From Lachnospiraceae bacterium (lineage in GTDB: Bacteria > Bacillota > Clostridia > Lachnospirales > Lachnospiraceae), in contig JAFXQX010000029.1 in assembly GCA_017526745.1 (NCBI GenBank), positions 62,001 through 126,000 of the forward strand: a stretch of DNA of 64,000 nt. Reading direction: 5' to 3'. The notes under the pieces were generated by a model. It did not search any database. It saw only the letters and a program-made list of their open reading frames with translations, and was not told where the DNA came from. Shown here piece by piece: positions 43,271-51,343 of this stretch. How positions within the stretch are numbered: position 1 is the first letter of the stretch; each line of letters starts with the position of its first letter. The position numbers and the translations under genes were made by a program.

Positions 43271-44707
43271 ATGGGTGAAGTTGAAAAGAAACCGGTAGGC
43301 ATTATGGAAACCGTTCTGCGTGATGCACACCAGAGCCTTATAGCTACGAGAATGCCTACCGAAGTGATGCTTCCCATCATCGACAAGATGGATGAGATAG
43401 GTTATCACTCGATAGAATGCTGGGGCGGTGCCACTTTTGATGCATCACTCCGTTTCCTGAAAGAAGATCCGTGGGAGAGACTTCGAAAGCTCAAAGACGG
43501 ATTCAAAAAGACAAAACTGCAGATGCTCTTCCGCGGACAGAACATCCTAGGTTACAGACCTTATGCGGATGACGTTGTTAACGCATTTGTTGAAAAATCG
43601 ATCGCCAACGGTATTGATATCATAAGGATATTTGACTGTCTTAACGATCTTAGGAATCTGCAGGCTGCCGTTGATGCAACAAACCGCGTTAAAAAGCAGG
43701 AGGGCAGAGGAAGCACACAGGTAGCGCTTTCATATACGCTCGGTGATGCTTATACGCTCGAGTACTGGGCTGATATGGCCAAGAAGATCGAGGAGATGGG
43801 TGCCGATTCCATCTGTATCAAGGATATGGCCGGACTTCTTCTTCCTTACAGGGCTGCCGAGCTTATCAAGGCCATGAAGGAGAATACAAAGCTTCCGATA
43901 CAGCTTCATACTCACTACACATCCGGTGAAGCTTCAATGACATACTTAAAGGCTGTTGAAGCGGGTGTCGATGTTATCGACTGTGCCATTTCACCTTTTG
44001 CACTCGGAACCAGCCAGCCGGCTACCGAGGTTATGGTTGAGGCCTTTAAGGGCACTCCTTATGATACCGGTCTTTCACAGACAAAGCTTGCCGAGATCGC
44101 CGATTATTTCAGACCTTACAGAGAGGAATGCATAGAGTCCGGACTTATGAGCACCAAGGTGCTCGGTGTCAACATCAAGACACTGCTTTACCAGGTTCCC
44201 GGCGGAATGCTTTCAAATATGGTATCCCAGCTTAAGGAACAGAATGCCGAAGACAAGTACCAGGAAGTTCTCGAAGAGATCCCCAGAGTCCGTAAAGACT
44301 GCGGTGAGCCTCCTCTTGTTACACCTTCGTCACAGATCGTCGGTACACAGGCTATCTTCAATGTCCTTATGGGCGAAAGATATAAGATGGCTACAGGCGA
44401 GTTCAAGGATCTCCTTCGCGGAAACTACGGTCAGACCGTTAAGCCCATGAGCGAGGAGGTCATCAACAAGGTCATTCCCGGAGAGAAGAGATCGACTGCA
44501 AGATCCGCCGAGGCTACGGGACATGATAAGCCCGAGCTTGAGCAGCTTGAGTCGGAGATGAAACAGTACAAGCAGCAGGACGAAGACGTTCTGTCATATG
44601 CACTGTTCCCTCAGGTAGCGGTTGATTTCTTCAAATACCGCGAGGCTCAGCAGAGCAGAGTGGACCTCAAAAAGGCCGATACGGAATCTTCCGCTTATCC
44701 GGTATAA
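43271..44707 (+). CDS. oadA: Oxaloacetate/pyruvate carboxyltransferase (OadA / 5S-like), no biotin domain
   Basis: About 478 residues. A TIM-barrel carboxyltransferase with ETVLRDAHQSL, metal and substrate residues in GGATFDASLRFL, the catalytic Lys in SICIKDMAGLL and metal-binding HTHYTSG, followed by the conserved PycB-like C-terminal domain (PGGMLSNM, VTPSSQIVGTQA). It exchanges CO2 between oxaloacetate/pyruvate and biotin. The biotinyl domain fused to many OadA proteins is absent; the carrier is separate at 41695. GGAGG at 43258-43262 fixes the start. Confidence 0.95.
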   Translation: MGEVEKKPVGIMETVLRDAHQSLIATRMPTEVMLPIIDKMDEIGYHSIECWGGATFDASLRFLKEDPWERLRKLKDGFKKTKLQMLFRGQNILGYRPYADDVVNAFVEKSIANGIDIIRIFDCLNDLRNLQAAVDATNRVKKQEGRGSTQVALSYTLGDAYTLEYWADMAKKIEEMGADSICIKDMAGLLLPYRAAELIKAMKENTKLPIQLHTHYTSGEASMTYLKAVEAGVDVIDCAISPFALGTSQPATEVMVEAFKGTPYDTGLSQTKLAEIADYFRPYREECIESGLMSTKVLGVNIKTLLYQVPGGMLSNMVSQLKEQNAEDKYQEVLEEIPRVRKDCGEPPLVTPSSQIVGTQAIFNVLMGERYKMATGEFKDLLRGNYGQTVKPMSEEVINKVIPGEKRSTARSAEATGHDKPELEQLESEMKQYKQQDEDVLSYALFPQVAVDFFKYREAQQSRVDLKKADTESSAYPV

Positions 44708-44765
44708 AAAAATAAATGATTTTTGTATTTTAATGATGCAAAATATCATAACGTGTGTTACAATA

Positions 44766-44797
44766 AACGGGCGGTCAAAATGACTGCCCGTTTTTTT
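44766..44797 (+). terminator. Rho-independent terminator of the decarboxylase cluster
   Basis: A 12-base stem (44766-44777 with 44781-44792, one G-T pair) around an AAA loop is followed by a run of T to 44797. Confidence 0.95.
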
Positions 44798-44845
44798 CAT
44801 GTCAGGGGAGTACAGGGTCAAAATATATTTATTTGAGAGGGTATT

Positions 44846-45394
44846 ATGGCAAGAAAAGAACAGATTTCCAAACAGATGATCTTAGACGGGGCATTCGATC
44901 TTGTAAGGACTCAGGGCATCGAAATGCTTACGGCAAGGAAACTTGCCGCACATATCTCGTGCAGCACTCAGCCGATATTCCGTGTATATGCAAATATGGA
45001 AGAACTGTCCAATGAGGTTTTTGTAAAGGCAAAGGCCTTTTATGAAGAATTCTGCCTCGGATTTGAAGCAAAAGACGAGACACCTTTTGTGGATCTCGGA
45101 TTGTGTTATATAACATTTGCAAGAAAAGAGCTTAATCTCTTCAAACTGTTATTCCTTACACCGCATGATGATAACAATACCATGTATGATCTGATCAATG
45201 GTGCCAACAACGGCTTCGTCATCAAGCAGCTTCGCAGGATCAAGAACCTTGATATGAACAGGGCGGGAGACATATTTATGAAGGTATTTATCTTCATGCA
45301 CGGAATGGCATGCATGGCGATCTGCGGAGAACTTGATCTTACGACGGAAGAGATACTACCTACGCTCAAGGAGACGATAGAGGGATTCTTTTAG
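44846..45394 (+). CDS. TetR-family transcription regulator
   Basis: 182 residues. Residues about 5-55 form the TetR helix-turn-helix (ILDGAFDLVRTQGIEMLTARKLAAHISCSTQPIF, of which the recognition part is ISCSTQPIFRVY); the rest is a helical ligand-binding domain. It likely represses genes in response to a small molecule that cannot be predicted. GAGAGGG precedes ATG 44846. The next gene starts 3 bases after its stop, so the flavoprotein is a possible target through autoregulation, though no operator was identified. Confidence 0.93.
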   Translation: MARKEQISKQMILDGAFDLVRTQGIEMLTARKLAAHISCSTQPIFRVYANMEELSNEVFVKAKAFYEEFCLGFEAKDETPFVDLGLCYITFARKELNLFKLLFLTPHDDNNTMYDLINGANNGFVIKQLRRIKNLDMNRAGDIFMKVFIFMHGMACMAICGELDLTTEEILPTLKETIEGFF

Positions 45395-45397
45395 GAT

Positions 45398-46633
45398 ATG
45401 ACTGTAACGGTTGTTGGCGGAGGCGCCGCCGGCATGATGGCTGCCATATCGGCAGCGGAAAATGGAAATATCGTAACGCTTGTCGAGAAGAACGACAGGC
45501 TGGGAAAGAAGCTGTTCCTTACGGGAAAAGGCAGGTGCAATATCACCAATGCGTGCCCGGTGGAAGAGCTTTTTGACAATATTGTGACCAACAGGAAGTT
45601 TTTGTACAGCTCGGTTTATTCATTTGACAATGAGGAAGTCATTCGATTTTTTAACGAAAACGGTCTTAAGACCAAGACGGAACGCGGCAACAGGGTGTTC
45701 CCCCAAACAGACCATTCTTCCGATGTTATAGCCGTGCTGAAAAAGAAACTTGACAGACTCGGTGTCAAGATAATGTTAAATACCGAGGCTGTCGGACTGG
45801 AAAGATCATCGGACAATACAATAACTAGCGTTATTATAAAAAGGAAAGAAAATAAGGATAGACTGCTTTCCGATGCCGTGATCATGGCGACGGGAGGAAG
45901 GTCATATCCTCTTACGGGATCTGACGGGACAGCCTTTTTGCTTCTTGAAAAACTGGATATACCCGTTAATGATTGTGAGCCTTCACTCGTTCCGCTCGTC
46001 TGTAAAGATGCGGATGTTCTTTCGATGCATGGTTTATCGCTGAAGAACGTATCGGTCAGCGTCGCTAAGAATAACAAGGAGCTCTTTTCGGGATTCGGGG
46101 AAATGCTGTTTACCCACTTCGGCCTTTCCGGTCCGCTGATACTGTCGGCGTCTGCATTCATACGACAGAAGGATTACAAGAGCGGCATAAGGGTCATTAT
46201 CGATCTGAAACCGGCACTTTCTTATGAAGAACTTGACAGAAGGATACTAAAGGATTTTGAGGAATTCGCAAACAGGGATTTTTCCAATTCACTGCAGAAA
46301 CTTCTGCCGAATAAAATAATATCACCAGTTATTAAAAGATCAAAGATCGATCCCCATAAGAAAGTGAATATGATAACAAGGCAGGAGAGGAAACAATTAT
46401 GTGATGTCATTAAATGTTTTCCGATCCCTGTCATCGGAACGAGGGGGTTTGATGAGGCCATAATAACACGCGGCGGGGTTGATATAAAAGCCGTTGACCC
46501 TTCGACCATGAGATCAAGATCGGTAAAAGGCCTGTACTTTGCCGGTGAGATGCTCGATCTTGATGCGCAAACAGGCGGCTTCAATCTCCAGATAGCGTGG
46601 TCGACGGGACATCTCGCCGGGGAATGCAGATAG
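45398..46633 (+). CDS. FAD-dependent oxidoreductase of the HI0933/BaiN-like family
   Basis: 411 residues. N-terminal FAD-binding GGGAAGMMAA with the acidic end of strand 2 (VEKNDRLGKKLFLTGKGRCN, a family signature), ATGGRSYPLTGSDG in the middle, and the C-terminal AGEMLDLDAQTGGFNLQIAW. Function of the family is poorly known; one member reduces bile-acid intermediates in gut Clostridia, but orthology is not shown here. It is preceded by a TetR gene and followed by cmk. Confidence 0.92.
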   Translation: MTVTVVGGGAAGMMAAISAAENGNIVTLVEKNDRLGKKLFLTGKGRCNITNACPVEELFDNIVTNRKFLYSSVYSFDNEEVIRFFNENGLKTKTERGNRVFPQTDHSSDVIAVLKKKLDRLGVKIMLNTEAVGLERSSDNTITSVIIKRKENKDRLLSDAVIMATGGRSYPLTGSDGTAFLLLEKLDIPVNDCEPSLVPLVCKDADVLSMHGLSLKNVSVSVAKNNKELFSGFGEMLFTHFGLSGPLILSASAFIRQKDYKSGIRVIIDLKPALSYEELDRRILKDFEEFANRDFSNSLQKLLPNKIISPVIKRSKIDPHKKVNMITRQERKQLCDVIKCFPIPVIGTRGFDEAIITRGGVDIKAVDPSTMRSRSVKGLYFAGEMLDLDAQTGGFNLQIAWSTGHLAGECR

Positions 46634-46646
46634 GAGGAATAATAAC

Positions 46647-47312
46647 ATGGCAAAGAGCATAGCGATCGACGGCCCTGCCGGAGCGGGGAAAAGCACTATT
46701 GCAAAGCTTGTCGCAAAGGAACTTGGCTATATCTACGTTGACACCGGAGCGATGTACAGGGCAATGGCACTGTTTCTTATTCGAAACCGGATAGACCGGG
46801 ATGATACCGGGGCGATTGAGGCCGCATGTGAGGATGCGGATATATCGATAGCTTATGAGAACGGAACCCAGGTCGTTCTTCTTATGGGTGAAAACGTCAA
46901 CGATCTTCTGAGGACCGAGGAGGTCGGTAACATGGCTTCGGCTTCGAGCGTAAATGCCAGGGTAAGAAGCAAACTTGTGGCTTTGCAGCAGAAACTCGCA
47001 CAAAATGAGAACGTTGTTATGGACGGGCGTGACATAGGTACCGTTGTTCTTCCTGACAGCAGATGCAAGATATATCTTACCGCATCGGTTGACGTCAGGG
47101 CAAAGAGACGGTATGACGAGCTTACCGCAAAAGGTTCGGCAGCCGATCTTGATAAGATAAAGGCGGATATAGCCGAAAGAGACGAAAGAGATATGAACAG
47201 AGCCAATTCGCCGCTTCGGCAGGCGGAAGATGCCGTTCTTATCGACTGCTCAGAAATGTCGATCGAAGAAGTAAAGAACGAGATTTTAAGGCTTGCCAAG
47301 GAAAAACTGTGA
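46647..47312 (+). CDS. cmk: Cytidylate kinase
   Basis: 221 residues, full length. P-loop IDGPAGAGKSTIAK, then YVDTGAMYRA and DGRDIGTVVLP, all diagnostic. It phosphorylates CMP and dCMP to the diphosphates. AGGAGG precedes the ATG. It is joined to ispH and rpsA with overlaps, a common Clostridial order. Confidence 0.98.
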   Translation: MAKSIAIDGPAGAGKSTIAKLVAKELGYIYVDTGAMYRAMALFLIRNRIDRDDTGAIEAACEDADISIAYENGTQVVLLMGENVNDLLRTEEVGNMASASSVNARVRSKLVALQQKLAQNENVVMDGRDIGTVVLPDSRCKIYLTASVDVRAKRRYDELTAKGSAADLDKIKADIAERDERDMNRANSPLRQAEDAVLIDCSEMSIEEVKNEILRLAKEKL

Positions 47313-48163
47313 TGGAGATCATTGTTGCAAAATCAGCCGGTTTCTGTTTCGGTGTAAAAAGAGCTGTCGACATGGTCTATGAACAGCTTTCGGCAGGGCA
47401 GAAGATCTATACTTTCGGCCCTATAATACATAATGACGTTGTCGTCTCGGATCTGAAAGCAAAAGGAGTCACCGTCATTAACGATGAGTCCGAGATCAGG
47501 GACATCAACGGCGGGACCATAATCATCAGATCTCACGGCGTTACCAAAAAAGCGTTTGAGATGCTTGAGGCTTCGGGCGCAAAAGTCATAGATGCCACAT
47601 GCCCTTTTGTAAAGAAGATCCATAATATCGTTTCCGAAAGAAGCGCAAACGGTGACAGGATCGTTGTGATCGGGAACAGGTCCCACCCCGAAGTAAGAGG
47701 GATCGTGGGATGGTGCAGGAACGAAGAGGCATTCGTCCTGGAAAGCGCTGATGAAGCCTGTGATTTTGAGTGCGATAAAAACGATACGCTCACGGTCGTT
47801 TCACAGACAACTTCCAGTGTTCGCAAATTTAAAGAATTAGTTGAAATTTTGCAAGGAAAAGGGTACAATGTTAACGTTGTGAACACTATATGCAATGCGA
47901 CCGATACGAGGCAGGAAGAAGCTCGTCAGATAGCCTCCACGGTCGATATGATGATAGTGATAGGAGACCGCAAGAGCTCCAATTCGCAAAAGCTTTACGA
48001 AATCTGCAGTCGTGAATGTAGTTGTACCGAGTTTGTACAGACAAGTGATGAACTTGAAACAGATCCGCAAAGATCGCTCCGACGTGTAGGAATTACTGCG
48101 GGGGCTTCCACTCCGCAAAAAATAATCGAGGAGGTTCAAAATTATGTCAGAATTAACTTTTGA
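47312..48163 (+). CDS. ispH: 4-hydroxy-3-methylbut-2-enyl diphosphate reductase IspH
   Basis: 283 residues. Catalyses the last step of the methylerythritol phosphate route to isoprenoids using an oxygen-sensitive 4Fe-4S cluster bound by Cys12 (AGFCFGV), Cys97 (DATCPFVKK) and Cys194 (TICNATDTRQ). All three are present, as is the SNSQKL substrate motif. ATG 47312 overlaps the cmk stop; a GTG lies one codon earlier. In several Clostridia ispH and rpsA are fused; here they are separate but overlap by 20 bases. Confidence 0.97.
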   Translation: MEIIVAKSAGFCFGVKRAVDMVYEQLSAGQKIYTFGPIIHNDVVVSDLKAKGVTVINDESEIRDINGGTIIIRSHGVTKKAFEMLEASGAKVIDATCPFVKKIHNIVSERSANGDRIVVIGNRSHPEVRGIVGWCRNEEAFVLESADEACDFECDKNDTLTVVSQTTSSVRKFKELVEILQGKGYNVNVVNTICNATDTRQEEARQIASTVDMMIVIGDRKSSNSQKLYEICSRECSCTEFVQTSDELETDPQRSLRRVGITAGASTPQKIIEEVQNYVRINF

Positions 48164-49304
48164 ACAAATGTTAGAAGAATCTTGCAAAACAATACACAAC
48201 GGAGAGGTAGTCGAAGGAACTGTTATAGCGGTTAAGCCTGAAGAGATAATTCTCAACATCGGGTACAAGGCTGACGGTATCGTTACACGTAATGAGTATT
48301 CCAATACACCCAATATAGATCTTACGACCGTTGTGAACATCGGTGACAAGATGGATACCAAGGTCATCAAGGTTAATGACGGAGACGGCCAGGTCCTTCT
48401 GTCATACAAGCGCCTTGCTTTTGACAAAGGTAATAAGAGGATCGAAGAAGCATTCGAGAACAAGGAAGTGCTTAAGGCTGAGGTCGCGCAGGTACTTGAC
48501 GGAGGATTGAGTGTTCTGGTTGAAGAGTCCAGAGTATTTATTCCCGCAAGCCTCGTATCCGACGGATATGAAAAAGATCTCTCCAAGTATCTTGGCCAGG
48601 AGATCGAGTTCGTGATCACAGAGTTTAATCCCAGAAAGCGCCGTATCATAGGTGACCGCAAGCAGCTTCTTATGGCTGAGCGCGAAAAGCTTCAGAAGGA
48701 ACTGTTTGAGCATCTTAAGGTCGGCGATGTCATCACCGGAGTTGTTAAGAATGTTACGGATTTCGGCGTATTCATCGATCTTGGCGGTGCGGACGGACTC
48801 CTTCATATTTCAGAAATGAGCTGGGGCCGTGTTGAGAACCCGAGGAAGGTATATAAGCCCGGACAGGAAGTTAAGGTTTTTGTTAAGGAGATAAACGGAA
48901 CAAAGATCGCATTATCACGCAAGTTTGAGGACGAGAATCCCTGGGTTGATGCAGAGAGCAAGTTCCATGTAGGTAAAGAGGTCACGGGTAAAGTTGCCAG
49001 AATGACCGATTTTGGCGCATTTATAGAGCTTGAAGAAGGAATAGATGCACTTCTCCATGTTTCACAGATTTCAAGGGATCATATAGACAAACCTTCGAAT
49101 ATCCTTTCGGTAGGTCAGGAAGTTACTGCAAAGATCGTAGATTTTGATCTGGACAACAAGAAGATCAGTCTTTCGATGAAAGCACTCCTTCCCGATGAAC
49201 CTGCCGCTGACGCCGAATCCGCTGACGCTGCTGCAGATACTGCTGAAGAAGCCAAAGCTGATGATGCGGCAAACGAGGCAACAGAGGATAGTACGGAGGA
49301 ATAA
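48144..49304 (+). CDS. rpsA: Ribosomal protein S1 homologue with four S1 domains
   Basis: 386 residues with four S1 RNA-binding domains at roughly 15-85, 100-170, 185-255 and 270-345, of which the last two are most typical (GVVKNVTDFGVFIDLGGADGLLHISEM; GKVARMTDFGAFIELEEGIDALLHVS, quoted here only in part as TDFGVFIDL and TDFGAFIEL). It ends in an acidic Ala/Asp/Glu tail. Short Firmicute S1 proteins bind mRNA and may help initiation. It overlaps ispH. Confidence 0.94.
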   Translation: MSELTFEQMLEESCKTIHNGEVVEGTVIAVKPEEIILNIGYKADGIVTRNEYSNTPNIDLTTVVNIGDKMDTKVIKVNDGDGQVLLSYKRLAFDKGNKRIEEAFENKEVLKAEVAQVLDGGLSVLVEESRVFIPASLVSDGYEKDLSKYLGQEIEFVITEFNPRKRRIIGDRKQLLMAEREKLQKELFEHLKVGDVITGVVKNVTDFGVFIDLGGADGLLHISEMSWGRVENPRKVYKPGQEVKVFVKEINGTKIALSRKFEDENPWVDAESKFHVGKEVTGKVARMTDFGAFIELEEGIDALLHVSQISRDHIDKPSNILSVGQEVTAKIVDFDLDNKKISLSMKALLPDEPAADAESADAAADTAEEAKADDAANEATEDSTEE

Positions 49305-49317
49305 GCCGAGGCTTATT
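49300..49317 (+). promoter_or_regulatory. Short perfect hairpin over the rpsA stop codon
   Basis: AATAAGCC at 49300-49307 and GGCTTATT at 49310-49317 form an inverted repeat that contains the rpsA TAA. No T run follows, so it is not a standard terminator; it may mark an mRNA processing or stability point ahead of cheR. Confidence 0.4.
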
Positions 49318-49330
49318 GATAAGGAACAAA

Positions 49331-50119
49331 ATGGATTACGAGAAGTTTAAGGCTGCGATCCTCCGGATGACCGGCATTGATCTGTCCGCTTACAAGGAAA
49401 ACCAGATGAAGCGGAGGATTAACACGCTTATAGATAAGCATAAGATTTCCGGCTATGAGGATTTTGTAAATGCTCTCAAGACTGATAAGGGACTTTTTGA
49501 GGAGTTTGTAAACTACTTAACGATCAATGTTTCGGAGTTTTACAGGAATCCCGATCAGTGGGAACTGATGGACAAGGAGTTCATACCGGAACTCATAGAA
49601 AAGTTCGGTAAGAACCTGAAGATATGGTCGGCGGCATGTTCGACCGGAGACGAACCGTATTCACTTGTAATGGCTCTGTCACGTCATCTGCCGCTTTCAC
49701 AGATCAAGATACATGCGACGGATCTCGACAAGCAGGTCATTGCTGCTGCCAAGACCGGAATATATGCGGAAAAAAGCCTTGCCGGCGTACCCAAGGATCT
49801 GAAGGACAAGTATTTTACCAAGGTGGGCAATTCCTACCAGATAAGCAATGATATCAAGTCCAGGGTTGAGTTCAGAGAACATAACCTGTTAAAGGACACA
49901 TACCAGAAGGGATATCATTTCATCGTTTGCAGAAATGTTCTGATCTATTTTACCGAGGAAGCAAAGGATGAGATATTCGGAAGGTTTGGAGAGAGCCTTT
50001 GCGACGGGGGTATCTTCTTTATCGGAAGTACCGAACAGATCATGAACCATCGCAAGTACGGATTTGAGCGAAGAAATTCTTTCTATTACGAGAAAAAGGA
50101 TGCTCTGTTAAAGGGTTAA
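49331..50119 (+). CDS. cheR: Chemotaxis protein methyltransferase CheR
   Basis: About 262 residues from ATG 49331, chosen for AAGGAA at 49321-49326. N-terminal helical domain (residues about 1-75), then a SAM-binding domain with IWSAACSTGDEPYSLVMAL, HATDLDK and FHFIVCRN-type segment (ending RNVLIYF). It methylates glutamates on chemoreceptors. No other chemotaxis genes are adjacent. Its stop overlaps the stop of the opposing gene. Confidence 0.94.
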   Translation: MDYEKFKAAILRMTGIDLSAYKENQMKRRINTLIDKHKISGYEDFVNALKTDKGLFEEFVNYLTINVSEFYRNPDQWELMDKEFIPELIEKFGKNLKIWSAACSTGDEPYSLVMALSRHLPLSQIKIHATDLDKQVIAAAKTGIYAEKSLAGVPKDLKDKYFTKVGNSYQISNDIKSRVEFREHNLLKDTYQKGYHFIVCRNVLIYFTEEAKDEIFGRFGESLCDGGIFFIGSTEQIMNHRKYGFERRNSFYYEKKDALLKG

Positions 50120-51228
50120 TTTCTTTTCTTCATTTTGAAAAATACGTTTATGAGTTCGCGGCCGAAAATATCGGCCGCTTTTTCATCGAAATCTTCGGGA
50201 AAACGGAAATATTTCTTTTTATCCTTAAGCGATGTTTTAAATACGGGAGAAAATACCGCATCAGGCTGCTTCATGAATCTGCCGTCGGCTTTTTTACAGC
50301 AGGTCTCTTTTGTGGCCTTTCGGTACCTGCCCGGCAAAAGAGATGATGCAAGCTCACGGGGTATTACGGTATCTTCATCGGGAAGATAACAGTAATCCTT
50401 GTAATTATCAAAGAAAAGCTTCATCTGAGTCCTGTAAAGCGGGAGCCTGATAAGGATATTCCCTGTATCGGCTGAAGCTTTAAGATACATGGTATCCGTC
50501 TTGGAGACAAATGATTTGGGAAAACTGACCCTTGTGTTGTAACTGAAGATTACCTCTTCGCATCGGTTGCCTTCAAGATCGAGGTAAGGGCGTATCTCAT
50601 ACCCGATATAGGATATGTCGGCATCCTTCAGATCGAGATAGTACAATACAGGGAGCATTCTGTGCATTCCGAGGACATCTTCAAGATTGTGGGTGATCAG
50701 CATATCGAAGAGCTCATCGCTGCCTGTTTGTTCGAATTGTTTATATACTTCTATCAGCTGACCGCCGTCATACATATCTTTTCTGTCAATTCCGAGAAAA
50801 TCCTCGATCGCTTTCTGACGCATGGTCTGGGAAAACAGCAGATACCGTAAAGGCTTGCATAACCTGTAAACATCCAGCTGCTGCATGCCGTCAAACATCC
50901 CGCTGATGTCATACCGTTCTGCCTTATATGAAAGATAAGGTATGTCGAAGCCTGTTCCGTTAAAATGGATCAGATGGTCAAATCCGCGTGAAAATGAGAC
51001 AAATTCCCTTAAGAGCATCTCTTCCTCACTGCATCTTTCCCCGAAGAACAGCCTGACTTTAAAACCTTCTTCGGTATAATAACCGCATCCGATCAGGTAA
51101 AGAGATGTGGTCTCTTTTTTCAGCCCGGTTGTTTCTATGTCAATGAACAGTGCATGCGAAACGTCGCACAGCCGTTCGAGCGGATATAGCGGATGCTCCC
51201 CTTTGTAGACTTTATCGATCACCTTCAT
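50116..51228 (-). CDS. YprB-like RNase H-fold 3'-5' exonuclease domain protein
   Basis: 370 residues. An N-terminal DEDD-type exonuclease core: first acidic motif FIDIETTG at about 29-36, second HFNGTGFDIPYL, third in the segment THNLEDVLGM. The C-terminal third has no recognised domain and is rich in Lys and Phe. Relatives (YprB of Bacillus) are annotated as putative exonucleases with no proven substrate. No Shine-Dalgarno precedes the ATG, and the best -10 box is only about 9 bases away, so it may be made from a leaderless transcript. Confidence 0.88.
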   Translation of the reverse strand: MKVIDKVYKGEHPLYPLERLCDVSHALFIDIETTGLKKETTSLYLIGCGYYTEEGFKVRLFFGERCSEEEMLLREFVSFSRGFDHLIHFNGTGFDIPYLSYKAERYDISGMFDGMQQLDVYRLCKPLRYLLFSQTMRQKAIEDFLGIDRKDMYDGGQLIEVYKQFEQTGSDELFDMLITHNLEDVLGMHRMLPVLYYLDLKDADISYIGYEIRPYLDLEGNRCEEVIFSYNTRVSFPKSFVSKTDTMYLKASADTGNILIRLPLYRTQMKLFFDNYKDYCYLPDEDTVIPRELASSLLPGRYRKATKETCCKKADGRFMKQPDAVFSPVFKTSLKDKKKYFRFPEDFDEKAADIFGRELINVFFKMKKRN

Positions 51229-51236
51229 GATTTGTC

Positions 51237-51265
51237 ATTATAGAACAGATTTTTTGTGATATCAA
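51237..51265 (-). promoter_or_regulatory. Promoter of the YprB-like gene
   Basis: Minus strand TTGATA (51260-51265), 17-base spacer, TATAAT (51237-51242). Transcription would begin near 51230, about two bases before the start codon. Confidence 0.6.
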
Positions 51266-51294
51266 TTGTCCTAATATACAAAATATAGTATAAT
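51266..51294 (+). promoter_or_regulatory. Promoter of the rnf operon
   Basis: TTGTCC (51266-51271), 17-base spacer, TATAAT (51289-51294), 50 bases before rnfC. Its -35 box touches the -35 box of the opposing promoter. Confidence 0.62.
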
Positions 51295-51343
51295 AATGGC
51301 GTTTTACTGAACACTGTTTGTGTATTTTCCCAAGGAGAAGTCT

